Shown here piece after piece: positions 53,773 to 62,567 of a stretch of DNA of 64,000 bases. A model generated the notes under the pieces. It was not told where the DNA came from. It made no database searches and was given only the letters and a program-made list of their open reading frames with translations. Source of the stretch: Bacillus inaquosorum KCTC 13429 (GTDB lineage Bacteria > Bacillota > Bacilli > Bacillales > Bacillaceae); assembly GCF_000332645.1 (NCBI RefSeq), contig NZ_AMXN01000003.1, positions 186,001-250,000 on the forward strand. Reading direction: 5' to 3'. The position numbers were made by a program, and so were the translations under genes. The first letter of the stretch is position 1; every line of letters begins with the position of its first letter.

Positions 53773-55020
53773 TTATGATTCGCCTCCACATTTCTCAATG
53801 TTTTGTATACAAACCGCGGTGTTCATTCCGCCAAAGCCCATGCTTAAGCTCAGCGCATTTTTGATGCGGTATGAAATCGATTTCTCATTTACCCAATGAA
53901 AGGAATCATCGATTGGATGATCCAAATTCCGGCTCGGGTGCAGGGCAGATTCTCTCATTTGCAGCAAAACAGAGACAATCTCTACGATTCCCGCCGCGCT
54001 GAGACCGTGCCCGGTTATCGATTTTGTTGCGTTGATGTAAGCATGGGAAAGCCGGCATGCATGCAGCGCCTTTAATTCAATTTCGTCCCCAATAAAAGAA
54101 CCTGTGCCATGAGGATTAATATAATCAATGTCTTCTGGTGAAAGACCGGCACGCTCCAGCGCCTCTTGGATGACATAAATCTCTCCTTCTAAAGAAGGAT
54201 CGGGATTCCGGTTCCCGTCTAGTTTGATTGACCACCCAGACAATGCTCCATAAGGTTTGACACCTCGGCGGACAGCCGTCTCCTTTCGTTCTATCACCAG
54301 GGCGCCGCAAGATTCTCCATAAATAAACCCGTCTCTGTTCTGATCGAAGGGACGGCACGCTTTCTCAGGCTCATCAGCATATTTGTCCGTTCCCATAGCG
54401 CCTAAAGCCCTGAGCGCTCCGCATTCTATGTAAGAAAGATCCATTAATGCACCCAGTGCTATGCAAACATCAACCTCGCCTGATAAGACTTGCTGAATCG
54501 CATGAATCACTGCTAACTGGCCGCTGGCGGAGGCTCCTCCCACCGTATAAGCTAAGCCTGTGATGCCAAACTGATCTGTGCATAGCCCGCAAAGATCGCT
54601 ATCCATGAAAGACAGGCCATATGCCGGCGAAATAAAACCAGAGCGGTCTTGATAACTTTCATAAAGCTGTAAGGTTTCTCTCTGCTGAAAATTTGACCCG
54701 CCGACTACCAGTCCGATACGTGCAGAATCGACATCATCTAATTCAGCCTCCTCCCAAGCCTCTGAGAGGGTCACCAATGCAGTACGGCTTGAAAATGACG
54801 CTTTTCGCAGCAATTTTTTAGAAAGGCGGTCGGGATAAGACAATGACGCAATTTCAGCACCGATAAACCGGCTGTCTTTTTGTCTGCCCGGACGCTCCAT
54901 GACCCCAAAGGCATGCCTGCCGGACAGCAGCGAAGATGCAAATGCCTCTTTCCCTTGACCGATGGCAGCCGTGACGCCTAAACCAGTCACCACCACCTCA
55001 GACAGATTGCACTTTGTCAT
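53773..55020 (-). CDS. pksF: PksF, KS-like malonyl-ACP decarboxylase
   Basis: A 415-residue ketosynthase-fold protein. The nucleophile cysteine of condensing KSs is replaced: the segment reads GGASASGQ, so Ser164 stands in the Cys position, while the two His motifs (HGTG and TGHG) are kept. This is the pattern of decarboxylating KSs, which turn malonyl-AcpK into acetyl-AcpK for PksG. The ATG at 55020 lies inside acpK (23 bp overlap) and is preceded by GAGGTG with four bases between, so the two genes are translationally coupled. Confidence 0.96.
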   Translation of the reverse strand: MTKCNLSEVVVTGLGVTAAIGQGKEAFASSLLSGRHAFGVMERPGRQKDSRFIGAEIASLSYPDRLSKKLLRKASFSSRTALVTLSEAWEEAELDDVDSARIGLVVGGSNFQQRETLQLYESYQDRSGFISPAYGLSFMDSDLCGLCTDQFGITGLAYTVGGASASGQLAVIHAIQQVLSGEVDVCIALGALMDLSYIECGALRALGAMGTDKYADEPEKACRPFDQNRDGFIYGESCGALVIERKETAVRRGVKPYGALSGWSIKLDGNRNPDPSLEGEIYVIQEALERAGLSPEDIDYINPHGTGSFIGDEIELKALHACRLSHAYINATKSITGHGLSAAGIVEIVSVLLQMRESALHPSRNLDHPIDDSFHWVNEKSISYRIKNALSLSMGFGGMNTAVCIQNIEKCGGES

Positions 55021-55246
55021 AAAGCACCTCAGCTAATTCGCCGATGTTTTTCACCCCAGACAGCTCAATCCGGGGAATCTTTAATGATAGATCCTCAAGC
55101 ACCATTGTGATAATTTCAGCTCTGTCTACAGAGTCAGCTCCTAACTCAACTAACTGATCTTCAGGCTCAAACCTGTGTCCGTCTAATTCAGGTAGCACCT
55201 CGCAAATATTGGTGACTAACACTTCAAAAATTTTCTGTTTATCCAT
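54998..55246 (-). CDS. acpK: AcpK, free-standing donor acyl carrier protein
   Basis: An 82-residue carrier protein with the phosphopantetheine site GADSVDRAE; the attachment Ser is residue 39. It receives malonyl from a free AT, is decarboxylated by PksF, and hands acetyl to PksG. It lacks the post-Ser Trp seen in the acceptor ACPs of PksL, as expected for a donor ACP. AAGGAG precedes the ATG. It is separated from pksE by 88 bp and overlaps pksF. Confidence 0.96.
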   Translation of the reverse strand: MDKQKIFEVLVTNICEVLPELDGHRFEPEDQLVELGADSVDRAEIITMVLEDLSLKIPRIELSGVKNIGELAEVLYDKVQSV

Positions 55247-55334
55247 AACGCGCTCTCTCCTTCAAGGGATCATTTTAGTGCTGTTTATAGGTATATTTTC
55301 ATAATATTCGAACGATTAATCTTATGCTGTATGC

Positions 55335-57617
55335 TTAATGCGACGGTTGATACATTGATTGCATCCGTTCATGAAGCAATGCTGCTGTTTCTGTCATTAA
55401 TTTTTTTCCGATCTCATCCACATGGCGATTGCGCCAGTTTTCTGATTCCGACCCTTTGACCCATTGATTAAAGGCTCCCAGCGCCGGACCGCAGTGAATT
55501 TGGTAATCGACCTTGGAATGTTCGTTGCCGCTGATTGCCAAGTTGGAGCTGTATCTGAAGTACCACCGGAAAATCAAAGCCATTTTATGCTTCGGATTTT
55601 GTTCAGCCTTCTCAATTTCTGCTGCAGGATAATGTAATGTCATATCTTCATAGATGTCTTCTATACTGCGTTTGAAGTATTTCTCCTCAAGCTGAGTCAA
55701 CGTTTTTGCATCCAGCTCACGTATTGACCCATATCGCTGGTACAGTTCATATAACTTGTTTGCCCGCGCCGGAAAGAACACGCCTTTCTTTAGCACTTGT
55801 ACTTTGCTGCCAGATTCGAACATATCACCCGCAGGCGCATAGGCAGTATCTTGTACATTCATTTGCTGAAGCAAATCCTTTACTTTGTCACTTGTTGCCG
55901 CCTCAACTGTACATTGATTGATTGAGCCTGTAACAATAAAATCCGCACCAAGCATAAAAGCTGCCATCGCTGCATCAGGCGTTCCAATTCCTCCAGCTGC
56001 ACCAACTCTTACTTTTTTCGGATATTGATATTTTTTCATCATTTCATCTCTTAATGATGTCATGGCCGGCATCAGGCTGTATGCCACACCGCTATCTGTA
56101 TGACCTCCTGAATCAGCTTCCACACAAATATCGTCAGCCATCGGAATGCGCCGCAATAATTCAGCTTCGCTCACTGTGATTTTATTTTCTCCTAAAAGCT
56201 TTTGCAGCATATTCTCAGGCGCAGGACTCAGAAATGATTCTGCAACTTCCGGCCGTGATATTTTCGCTATGAGACGATTTGAGCACATGACGTCACCATT
56301 GGGGTTTCGTCTCACTCCTTTTGCTCGATACCTTACCAATGCGGGAGTGACACTTAAAAATGCTGAAGCTTCCACATTTCTTACTTGATGCTTTAATAAA
56401 AGGTCGATCATCTTTTCTTCTGATTCAGTATGTTTCATATTGTGGACGAGATTTATGCCGTAGGCTTGGCCTTCCCCTAGTTCACCTTGAATGGTGAGGA
56501 TCGCATCTTCAACCTCATTCAAGCTCAGGCCGCCTGTGCCAAAGAACCCCATCATTCCTGCTCTTGACAGCTTTACTACCATTTCTTTCGAAGCAATGCC
56601 GCGGTACATTCCTCCTGCAAGATAAGCATATGTAAGATGATAATCCCGTTTAAACTCAGCATTTCCTAAAGACTCTGCCGTAATCCCAGCTTGAACATTA
56701 TGTGGATGGTCAGCAGCTTCTGGATGACTTGAAGCAAGTTTCTTTTCGGGTGCATGCGTTAACGGTTCTGCTTCATTTTTAATCCGATGGATGAGACTGG
56801 TCAATACAGTTCCAGGCCCGATCTCTTCAAACTCCATTTCTCCTCTTCCCATCAGAAAACGTATGCTGTCCGTCCATTTCACTGTGCTGTCCATTTGTTC
56901 AGATAATGTCTCCTTTAACCTGTCCTGATGATATGGCTCTGCATAGACATTGGAAATAACTGGGATATCCAGAGGCTCAAAATGGAATGAGTCAATAAAT
57001 TTTTTAAATTCCTGTTTTGCTTCATTCATATATCTGGAATGAAAAGCCCCGCTTACATTTAAAACATGAAACAGCTTTACATCCTTGGTGTTTTCAAAAA
57101 CAATTCGCGCTTTTTCAATCTCTTTTTTTTGGCCGGAAATCACAATTTGCCGGGGCGTATTTTCATTTGCTACATCAATGGCATGAAGACGGTGCTCTTC
57201 TAAAACGGCTGTAACTTGTTCCTTATTCAGGCCGATCACAGCAGCCATTCCGCCTCCTGTAATCCGCCCCATCAGTTCGCCTCTTTTTTTGACAAGTCTT
57301 AATCCGGTTCCGAAATCAAATGCACCCGCTGCAAACAGCGCATTGTATTCTCCTAAGCTATGTCCGGCCGCAAAATCAGGATTTCTGCCGGTCTCCTCCA
57401 CTCTCTTCAAATAACTGAGTGCATTGACGACGTACAAAGCCGGCTGCGTGTATTGCGTATGATTTAAATCCAAATAGGATTCTTCGGTACAAAGCTTTTC
57501 TATTGAAAAGCCCAATATTTGATCTGCTTGATCTGTCAAATGCCGATATTGTTCAAACAGCCCTTGTCCCATTCCCTTTTGCTGGGAGCCTTGCCCTGGA
57601 AAAACATATGTAATCAT
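55335..57617 (-). CDS. pksE: PksE, trans-acting acyltransferase / enoyl reductase fusion
   Basis: A 760-residue two-domain enzyme. Residues 1 to about 285 are an acyltransferase with GQGSQ at 8-12, GHSLGE (Ser87) and Arg in the KKRGELM segment (about 112), the residue that holds the malonyl carboxylate. From about 330 to 740 is a PfaD-type, FMN-dependent enoyl reductase domain ([25 protein letters not shown]). The AT is expected to feed malonyl to the AT-less modules, and the ER to reduce selected double bonds in trans. The ATG overlaps the pksD stop as ATGA. The AT half is paralogous to PksC. The protein is several residues shorter than I recall for strain 168. Confidence 0.95.
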   Translation of the reverse strand: MITYVFPGQGSQQKGMGQGLFEQYRHLTDQADQILGFSIEKLCTEESYLDLNHTQYTQPALYVVNALSYLKRVEETGRNPDFAAGHSLGEYNALFAAGAFDFGTGLRLVKKRGELMGRITGGGMAAVIGLNKEQVTAVLEEHRLHAIDVANENTPRQIVISGQKKEIEKARIVFENTKDVKLFHVLNVSGAFHSRYMNEAKQEFKKFIDSFHFEPLDIPVISNVYAEPYHQDRLKETLSEQMDSTVKWTDSIRFLMGRGEMEFEEIGPGTVLTSLIHRIKNEAEPLTHAPEKKLASSHPEAADHPHNVQAGITAESLGNAEFKRDYHLTYAYLAGGMYRGIASKEMVVKLSRAGMMGFFGTGGLSLNEVEDAILTIQGELGEGQAYGINLVHNMKHTESEEKMIDLLLKHQVRNVEASAFLSVTPALVRYRAKGVRRNPNGDVMCSNRLIAKISRPEVAESFLSPAPENMLQKLLGENKITVSEAELLRRIPMADDICVEADSGGHTDSGVAYSLMPAMTSLRDEMMKKYQYPKKVRVGAAGGIGTPDAAMAAFMLGADFIVTGSINQCTVEAATSDKVKDLLQQMNVQDTAYAPAGDMFESGSKVQVLKKGVFFPARANKLYELYQRYGSIRELDAKTLTQLEEKYFKRSIEDIYEDMTLHYPAAEIEKAEQNPKHKMALIFRWYFRYSSNLAISGNEHSKVDYQIHCGPALGAFNQWVKGSESENWRNRHVDEIGKKLMTETAALLHERMQSMYQPSH

Positions 57618-58588
57618 CTTGTAAACTTCCTTTCTGGTCTACGGAAACACTCAACCGTATTCAGATTTTTCAGCTCCTGATGAAATGGTGTCATGATCGA
57701 GCAGCTGCGGTTAGCTGAATCTCCCGGGAGCAGCTGTTTCACAAAAGCAGCTAAGGTGCCGGATGGCCCCAAATCGATAAACCGGCATGCATGCTGACTT
57801 TCCAAATATCGAATCGCTTCACGAAATCTCATTGGCTTTCTTACCGCATCCCAAAAGAAATGCTTGTCCATTTCGTGAAGGCAGCTTCCCGTTAAACTCG
57901 ATACAACTGGTATTGACGGGTTTTTAAAAGATATTGACTTTAAATATTTTGCATAGGCACTTTCTGCCCGATCAATAAGTGAAGAATGAAAGGCATAGGA
58001 CACAGGCAGCAGCTGGCAAAGAATCTGTTTCTCTTTTAAAACCTCCACGATCTGCTTTATGTTTTCTTCTTCACTAGAAATGACGAAGTGCGAATCATAA
58101 TTGATAGAAATGAGTTCACTGTTTTCAAATAGTTGTGGATGATCATTCAGTAATTGCGGTTTATCAAGAATGGCCAGCATTTTCCCTTTATCGCAGGATT
58201 TTTGGATGACAATAGCCTGTTCAAGTATGCAATTCAGTATATTCTCTGCGTCTGATACACCAGAAACAGCCGCTGATGAGAATTCTCCCAGACTTGATCC
58301 CAATACGTAATCAGGATAGATTCCCCTATCTTCCAAAACTTTGTATAAGGAATACTCAACCATAAAGATTGCAGGGTGGGAAAAAAGAATGCTGTCAAAC
58401 GGATCCGACACACGTTTATCCGGATGATAGATTTCTTCAACAATCGATGCGCCGATGCGCCGTGCTGCAATGGCATCCATTTCAAGCATCGATTGGCGAA
58501 ACACGATATTCTCCTTAAATAATTCCTTTCCCATATGATAGTACTGGGAACCTTGTCCGGAAAACATAAAAACGAGCGGTTCATTCAT
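57614..58588 (-). CDS. pksD: PksD, AT-like acyl hydrolase (proofreading)
   Basis: A 324-residue acyltransferase-fold protein. GQGSQ (11-15), the nucleophile motif GSSLGE (Ser99, with Ser in place of the usual His before it) and the AFHS histidine are present. The Arg that binds the malonyl carboxylate in PksC and PksE has no counterpart: the aligned stretch reads VIQKSCDKG. This is the pattern of the acyl hydrolases that clear stalled chains from trans-AT ACPs. Start choice: an ATG at 58594 is almost on top of the AGAAGG site, whereas the ATG at 58588 is seven bases from it and gives the usual N-terminus. A 513-bp gap separates it from pksC, and the end overlaps pksE. Confidence 0.93.
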   Translation of the reverse strand: MNEPLVFMFSGQGSQYYHMGKELFKENIVFRQSMLEMDAIAARRIGASIVEEIYHPDKRVSDPFDSILFSHPAIFMVEYSLYKVLEDRGIYPDYVLGSSLGEFSSAAVSGVSDAENILNCILEQAIVIQKSCDKGKMLAILDKPQLLNDHPQLFENSELISINYDSHFVISSEEENIKQIVEVLKEKQILCQLLPVSYAFHSSLIDRAESAYAKYLKSISFKNPSIPVVSSLTGSCLHEMDKHFFWDAVRKPMRFREAIRYLESQHACRFIDLGPSGTLAAFVKQLLPGDSANRSCSIMTPFHQELKNLNTVECFRRPERKFTR

Positions 58589-59101
58589 GTGCATACCTTC
58601 TTTTTTTATATTTATGACGGCTATTTTGATATCTCAACTCATTGTATGCAATACATAACAGCGATTGAGATCCGATTATTTAATCGGTAAGACATGATGT
58701 AAAAAAGAAAATGAGAAGAATCAACTTTAGGAGGATTGCTATTAGTGCTCTGGATGCAACTCTTTTATGAAGTGGTCATAGATGTATGTTGTTAGTCTCA
58801 AAAATAGATATGACAGGATCAGCAAAGAACATCGACTCTAAATTTGGGTGCGGTTAAAAAGTAGGCCATCTTGATGTGAGAGCGATGGTCAGTCATGATA
58901 TTCCGGCTGTCTGACATAGTTCAAATGTCTAATAGGGTGTGGATATGTTTGATCAGCCTCTTTATGTAACAGTATATAAAGTTATTCATTTAGAAACAGT
59001 GTCTATTGAACGATTGCGTCTCTAAAGCTTTATACCCTAAATAAAAGGAAATCTGTCCTTAGCCTTGCCTATGCGGCGCATGGTCTTAGGAACAATCATT
59101 T
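58589..59101. other. 513-bp non-coding gap between pksC and pksD
   Basis: No credible gene on either strand. It holds a 16-bp palindrome-like element at 58672-58687 (7-bp arms CCGATTA/TAATCGG) and TGTATGCAATACA at 58643-58655 (5-bp arms), both upstream of pksD, plus a 5-bp stem near 59045-59060 just after pksC that is too weak to call a terminator. The length is unusual inside an otherwise tightly packed operon. A secondary promoter or regulatory RNA is possible, but I do not see a convincing sigma-A promoter. Confidence 0.5.
58672..58687. promoter_or_regulatory. Palindromic element upstream of pksD
   Basis: CCGATTATTTAATCGG: perfect 7-bp arms around a 2-bp centre, about 84 bp before the pksD start. 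It could be an operator or a small hairpin in the RNA; there is no T-run, so it is not an intrinsic terminator. No factor can be assigned from sequence alone. Confidence 0.35.
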
Positions 59102-59968
59102 TCAGCGGGGCATTGGTTCCGCATCTTTCTTAATACGGTGAATCAACCCTGTTAAAACATTTCCTGGCCCTATTTCCTCAAACTCCATTTGGCCTTTTTT
59201 CATTAAGTAGCTTATGCTCTCAGTCCATTTCACTGAATGATTGATTTGATCGGCCAGCGTCTGCTTCATAAATTCGTATGTATACGGTTTGGCATACACA
59301 TTAGAAATAACCGGGATAGACGGAGGCGAAAAATGGAAGGTATGAAGAAACTGCTCGAATTCTTCTTTTGCTTTATTCATGTATCTGGAATGAAACGCGC
59401 CGCTTACGTTTAAGAGGAGTACCATTGTAACTTCAGTCATCGTTTCAAAAAGAGATGCGGCTTTTTCGATATCATCTTTTCGGCCTGAAATCACTATTTG
59501 ATATGGGGCGTTCACATTAGCGATATCAACATTGTGTAAATGGTATTTTTGCAGAGCCTTTGCAACCTGCTCTTCATTTAATCCCATAACAGCGGCCATA
59601 CCGCCATTGCTTACCATACTCATCAGCTCGCCTCTTTTTCTGACAAGCTTTAAACCTGTCTCAAAGTCAAAGGCCCCAGCTGCAAATAGCGCATTGTACT
59701 CACCCAAGCTGTGCCCGGCGACAAAGTCAGGCTTAGCTTCTGCTTCTCGGATTTTTTTCAGGTAGCTTAATGCGTTTACCACATATAAAGCCGGCTGAGT
59801 AAATTGCGTTTTGTTTAAATTAGAATAAGGATTTTCTAAGCAAAGACGTTTAATTGAATACCCTAAGATCTCATCTGCCTGAGCCGTCAGTTCTTTAAAT
59901 TCAGTAAATAGATCGCTGCCCATTCCCTGTTTCTGTGAACCCTGACCCGGAAAAACATATGTGATCAT
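59102..59968 (-). CDS. pksC: PksC, free-standing malonyl acyltransferase
   Basis: A 288-residue AT: GQGSQ at 8-12, nucleophile motif GHSLGE (Ser87), carboxylate-binding Arg in VRKRGELM (about 112), catalytic His in AFHSR (193). It should transfer malonyl from malonyl-CoA to ACPs. In the B. subtilis literature PksC is mainly linked to loading AcpK, while the PksE AT serves the megasynthases; the sequence alone cannot separate these roles. It is paralogous to the first 285 residues of PksE and ends where the PksE AT domain ends. The ATG at 59968 has GGAAGGGTGG upstream. It is the first gene behind the candidate promoter at 60069-60097, so probably the first gene of the long operon. Confidence 0.95.
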   Translation of the reverse strand: MITYVFPGQGSQKQGMGSDLFTEFKELTAQADEILGYSIKRLCLENPYSNLNKTQFTQPALYVVNALSYLKKIREAEAKPDFVAGHSLGEYNALFAAGAFDFETGLKLVRKRGELMSMVSNGGMAAVMGLNEEQVAKALQKYHLHNVDIANVNAPYQIVISGRKDDIEKAASLFETMTEVTMVLLLNVSGAFHSRYMNKAKEEFEQFLHTFHFSPPSIPVISNVYAKPYTYEFMKQTLADQINHSVKWTESISYLMKKGQMEFEEIGPGNVLTGLIHRIKKDAEPMPR

Positions 59969-60346
59969 TATCTCAAAGCCACCCTTCCGATAAGTAGATT
60001 TGTATCACTTCTGTATGATTTTTTTTAAAAATAGTGATGACCGGATAAATAGTAGCATGTTCATGTTGATGGTAACCTCTGTCAATATGTCCGTCAAGTT
60101 AATTTTTCCTACAGTTTACTCGATTGCTTTCCTGCTTTTTTCAATTAAGGCATAAAGGATCAGGGCATATCACACAACATAAGAAAAATGACCTGCATCA
60201 CATTAAAGGTCGCCATATGCTGACAATGCGCTTCAACTTATCACCTGAGCCTTTTCGATACAAATCAAATCCTTCTATGTAATCATTTTAAAAAATACTA
60301 ATTATTTAGATATTCGAAGAAAAATAGGATAATAGATTCAGAAGAA
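59969..60346. other. 378-bp pksB-pksC intergenic region
   Basis: No gene. It contains the pksC promoter candidate (60069-60097), a leader of about 95 bases with an A-rich stretch, and a weak 5-bp hairpin at 60190-60211 followed by a short T-rich run, which might attenuate readthrough from pksB. The part nearest pksB (60212-60346) is AT-rich with no structure that I can name. Confidence 0.6.
60069..60097 (-). promoter_or_regulatory. Candidate sigma-A promoter of pksC and the long pks operon
   Basis: On the minus strand TTGACG (-35) and TACCAT (-10) are separated by 17 bp, with a predicted start about 95 bases before the pksC ATG. A second TTGACA lies inside the spacer. The promoter sits in the 378-bp pksB-pksC gap, the natural place for the operon promoter. 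Expression of this cluster is known to respond to Spo0A/AbrB and CodY; I see no clear CodY box next to these hexamers. Confidence 0.55.
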
Positions 60347-61024
60347 TTATTTAAAATCAAAAATACCTTTTTGGTTTTTACGGGTGCGAAATTTCACAAA
60401 ATATTCTATCTTATCAATTTGAAAATAAATATTATACTGATAAAGATCCTCTATCGTATAGCCGGGCACTTTGCCAAATGAGTGACCAGGATAAACCCGT
60501 ACATAGGGTGAAACCTCTGACTTAATCCTTTGAATGCTTCTGAACATCTCTTCCGCAGAACTGCCATCATCCTCACATATGCCGCACCCTTCTGTAAATA
60601 CCGTATCTCCGGTAAAAATACTATTAGAAAACAAATAACACATTCCGCCGGCTGTATGCCCCGGCGTGAGAAGGCATTGCGCACTTGTGTTTCCTATGCT
60701 GATCGTCTGATGATCATGAAGGCCAATTAAATTTCTGCATCGGAATTGATAATAATCAATTTCTTTTTGGGACATATAAACTTGAGCGTTAAACATCTTT
60801 GTCAGCGGCTCTACCAGGTTTACATGATCATAATGAGAGTGTGTCAATACAATTGCTGTTAATTCAGCTTCGAGTTCTGAAAGTTTAGTTGTTATTTTAC
60901 TCAGTTCCCATGAGGGGTCAACAACAATTGCAGATTTACTTACAATATCTTCAATGATATAGCAATAATTCGTCCAGCCCTGATACCTTGTTTTAATTGG
61001 ATGTACCTTATAAGTAAGATTCAT
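60347..61024 (-). CDS. pksB: PksB, metallo-beta-lactamase-fold hydrolase
   Basis: A 225-residue glyoxalase II-like hydrolase. The zinc ligand motif HSHYDH is at 62-67 (His62, His64, Asp66, His67); the further ligands His123 (PGHTAGG), Asp140 (FTGDTVF) and His181 (YPGHSFG) are all present, so the enzyme looks active. Proteins of this type in trans-AT clusters are thought to be thioester hydrolases with a supporting or editing role; the substrate is not known from sequence. The ATG at 61024 has AGGA upstream. It lies between the pksA terminator and the pksC promoter, so it is likely its own transcription unit with some readthrough into pksC. Confidence 0.93.
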   Translation of the reverse strand: MNLTYKVHPIKTRYQGWTNYCYIIEDIVSKSAIVVDPSWELSKITTKLSELEAELTAIVLTHSHYDHVNLVEPLTKMFNAQVYMSQKEIDYYQFRCRNLIGLHDHQTISIGNTSAQCLLTPGHTAGGMCYLFSNSIFTGDTVFTEGCGICEDDGSSAEEMFRSIQRIKSEVSPYVRVYPGHSFGKVPGYTIEDLYQYNIYFQIDKIEYFVKFRTRKNQKGIFDFK

Positions 61025-61163
61025 TTACACCATTCCTATCATGTAAAGTTCTTAAATGAAAGTTAGACAAACTGTTCAATCCTCAGTCCGTCTATCATTC
61101 CACTTTACCAAACGGCATGATTGTTTTCCATTTTTTTCAGAGGCCCTTGTTCTTTTTGCATAT

Positions 61164-61206
61164 AAAAAAGCTATTCCTTTGGAAGCATGTCCAACAAGAA
61201 TAGCTC
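61164..61206 (-). terminator. Intrinsic terminator after pksA
   Basis: On the minus strand AGCTATTC pairs with GAATAGCT, continued by TTGG/CCAA around a 7-base loop, then a T-run. The element follows the pksA stop almost immediately and insulates pksA from pksB. Confidence 0.85.
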
Positions 61207-61211
61207 TTCGT

Positions 61212-61829
61212 TTAGGTATTTCTTTCTTCTATCCCACATGTTTCTTCTATGCAAATTGATGCTACATGCTGCATAATGACACGTTTGATGCGATCTTTAT
61301 TCACTCGCACAGGGTCAAGCATCGCATGTAAAGCCAAGCCGTCAATTAGCGCGTAAAGTCTCTCAGCTTCAATGTCTTTATCAGCATTCTGCTTCAGTAA
61401 ATCAAATTCATCTAAATAGGCAACCAGATTCCGCATGCCGCTGTAAATCCCGTCATGATCCGCATCAAACATATCCTTTTTATGTCTGGCGTAAACCGTA
61501 AAGGCGAACCACACCTCCATCTCTCTAATCGTTTCTTCATTCGTTGGGACAATTTCAAGCAAAATATGCAACACTTTTTCCTTAGGGGGCAAATCCTTCA
61601 TTGCAATGTCCTTAATTCGGGCCATCGCCTTTTCCTGAACAAGTTTCATTGCAAAAACAAGCAGTTCATCTTGAGTAGAAAAATAATGGCGCAGTGCACC
61701 TAATGACAATCCTGCTTCCTTTGCAATGTTTCTGGCTGAGGCTCCCTCCATCCCCCGTTCTAAAATCACGCGCCACGTCGCTTCTGCAATTTGTTTTCTT
61801 CTTTTCTCATGGTCAATTTGTTTTGGCAT
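61212..61829 (-). CDS. pksA: PksA, TetR-family transcriptional regulator
   Basis: A 205-residue TetR regulator. The N-terminal helix-turn-helix spans about 10-55 (GASARNIAKEAGLSLGALRHYFS), and the rest is the ligand-binding/dimer domain. It is divergent from ymcC across a 120-bp region with two matching 18-bp operator-like sites (61870-61887 and 61917-61934), so PksA probably controls itself and ymcC. No ribosome binding site precedes the ATG at 61829; the -10 TACAAT ends six bases before it, so the mRNA may be leaderless. It has its own terminator. In B. subtilis it is placed at the head of the pks region; what ligand it senses is not known. Confidence 0.93.
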   Translation of the reverse strand: MPKQIDHEKRRKQIAEATWRVILERGMEGASARNIAKEAGLSLGALRHYFSTQDELLVFAMKLVQEKAMARIKDIAMKDLPPKEKVLHILLEIVPTNEETIREMEVWFAFTVYARHKKDMFDADHDGIYSGMRNLVAYLDEFDLLKQNADKDIEAERLYALIDGLALHAMLDPVRVNKDRIKRVIMQHVASICIEETCGIEERNT

Positions 61830-61835
61830 AGTTTT

Positions 61836-61864
61836 ATTGTAACAAGAAAAAAATAAGAGAGCAA
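61836..61864 (-). promoter_or_regulatory. Candidate pksA promoter (leaderless)
   Basis: Minus-strand TTGCTC (-35) and TACAAT (-10) with a 17-bp spacer. The predicted +1 falls on or next to the A of the pksA start codon. The -35 is only half consensus, so the call rests mainly on the -10 and spacing. Confidence 0.45.
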
Positions 61865-61869
61865 TTTTT

Positions 61870-61887
61870 ATAATACAGTTGTGTTAT
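61870..61887. promoter_or_regulatory. Putative PksA operator O1
   Basis: ATAATACAGTTGTGTTAT, 14 of 18 positions symmetric. Its reverse complement matches the second site at 61917-61934 at about 15 of 18 positions. O1 overlaps the -35 of the ymcC promoter and lies just upstream of the pksA -35. Size, symmetry and position next to a TetR gene fit a TetR operator. Confidence 0.65.
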
Positions 61888-61907
61888 AAAAATAAAGATG
61901 GTAAAAT
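61879..61907 (+). promoter_or_regulatory. Candidate sigma-A promoter of ymcC
   Basis: TTGTGT (-35, 61879-61884), 17-bp spacer, TAAAAT (-10, 61902-61907). The predicted start near 61914 lies right before operator O2, and the -35 is inside O1, so a bound repressor would cover both ends of the promoter. Confidence 0.6.
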
Positions 61908-61916
61908 ATTGTTTAA

Positions 61917-61934
61917 ATAATACAACTGTATTGA
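61917..61934. promoter_or_regulatory. Putative PksA operator O2
   Basis: ATAATACAACTGTATTGA, with a core of AATACA and TGTATT arms around two bases. It is the inverted counterpart of O1, 47 bp away centre to centre, and lies at the ymcC transcription start and directly before its ribosome binding site. Confidence 0.65.
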
Positions 61935-61949
61935 AAAGAGGGGAATGGA

Positions 61950-62507
61950 TTGAACGGTATCGCATGGATGATTGTCTTCTGTGAAATTGCATTTTGGGTT
62001 GTGATTGTTTTAGGGCTTGCTGTACGCTACCTATTCAAACAACATACATTAGGACTGCTATTCCTTGCCTTAACCCCAGTGATCGATTTGATCTTATTAG
62101 CGGCAACTGCTGTGGACCTTTACCGCGGAGCCTCAGCGACTGCTGCCCACGGGATTGCGGCTGTTTACATCGGTATATCGATCGCTTATGGGAAACAAAT
62201 GATTCAATGGGCGGATGAAAGATTTCAATATTATGTGACAAAACAAGGAGCCAAACCGCTGAAGCGTTATGGAATGGATCATGCCAAGCACTATGCAAAA
62301 AGCTGGATAAGACACGTGCTGTCCTACCTTATTGGTGCGGGATTATTAGCAGGAATGATCTACTTCATCAATGATTCTGCCCGAACCGAGGCATTAAGCG
62401 GCATTCTTAAAACATGGACAGTCATTTTAGGCATTGATTTTCTCTTTACCGCCAGCTATTTTATTTGGCCGAAAAAAGAGAAAGCTTCGTCAACTCTCAA
62501 AAGTTAA
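61950..62507 (+). CDS. ymcC: YmcC, integral membrane protein of unknown function
   Basis: A 185-residue protein with about five hydrophobic segments (roughly 4-24, 34-52, 62-80, 123-142, 152-172), no signal peptide cleavage site and a Lys-rich C-terminus. It matches the B. subtilis ymcC product found beside pksA. Function unknown. The start is TTG at 61950 behind AGAGGGG; an ATG five bases upstream is in another frame and hits a stop at once. It is divergent from pksA and flanked by the two putative PksA operators, so a role in export of, or response to, the PksA ligand is possible, but that is inference. It ends just before a clear terminator. Confidence 0.88.
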   Translation: MNGIAWMIVFCEIAFWVVIVLGLAVRYLFKQHTLGLLFLALTPVIDLILLAATAVDLYRGASATAAHGIAAVYIGISIAYGKQMIQWADERFQYYVTKQGAKPLKRYGMDHAKHYAKSWIRHVLSYLIGAGLLAGMIYFINDSARTEALSGILKTWTVILGIDFLFTASYFIWPKKEKASSTLKS

Positions 62508-62520
62508 CATGATGAAAAAG

Positions 62521-62550
62521 AAGGTCCTTTCCGCTGGAAAAGGGCTTTTT
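62521..62550 (+). terminator. Intrinsic terminator after ymcC
   Basis: GTCCTTT pairs with AAAGGGC around an 8-base loop, followed by TTTTT and a second T-run. It begins 13 bases after the ymcC stop. Confidence 0.8.
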
Positions 62551-62567
62551 AAGTTTTTGTCAAAATA

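Noticed and set aside
58589-58594. PksD start at the ATG at 58594
   Set aside because: It lies one base from the AGAAGG site, too close for initiation; the ATG at 58588 has normal spacing and gives the familiar N-terminus.
59045-59060. AAGGA/TCCTT stem after pksC as a terminator
   Set aside because: A 5-bp stem of mainly A-T pairs followed by a poor T-run; it would also cut the operon after its first gene.
60190-60211. Hairpin GACCT/AGGTC after pksB as a terminator
   Set aside because: Only a 5-bp stem with a 12-base loop and a short interrupted T-run; at most weak attenuation.
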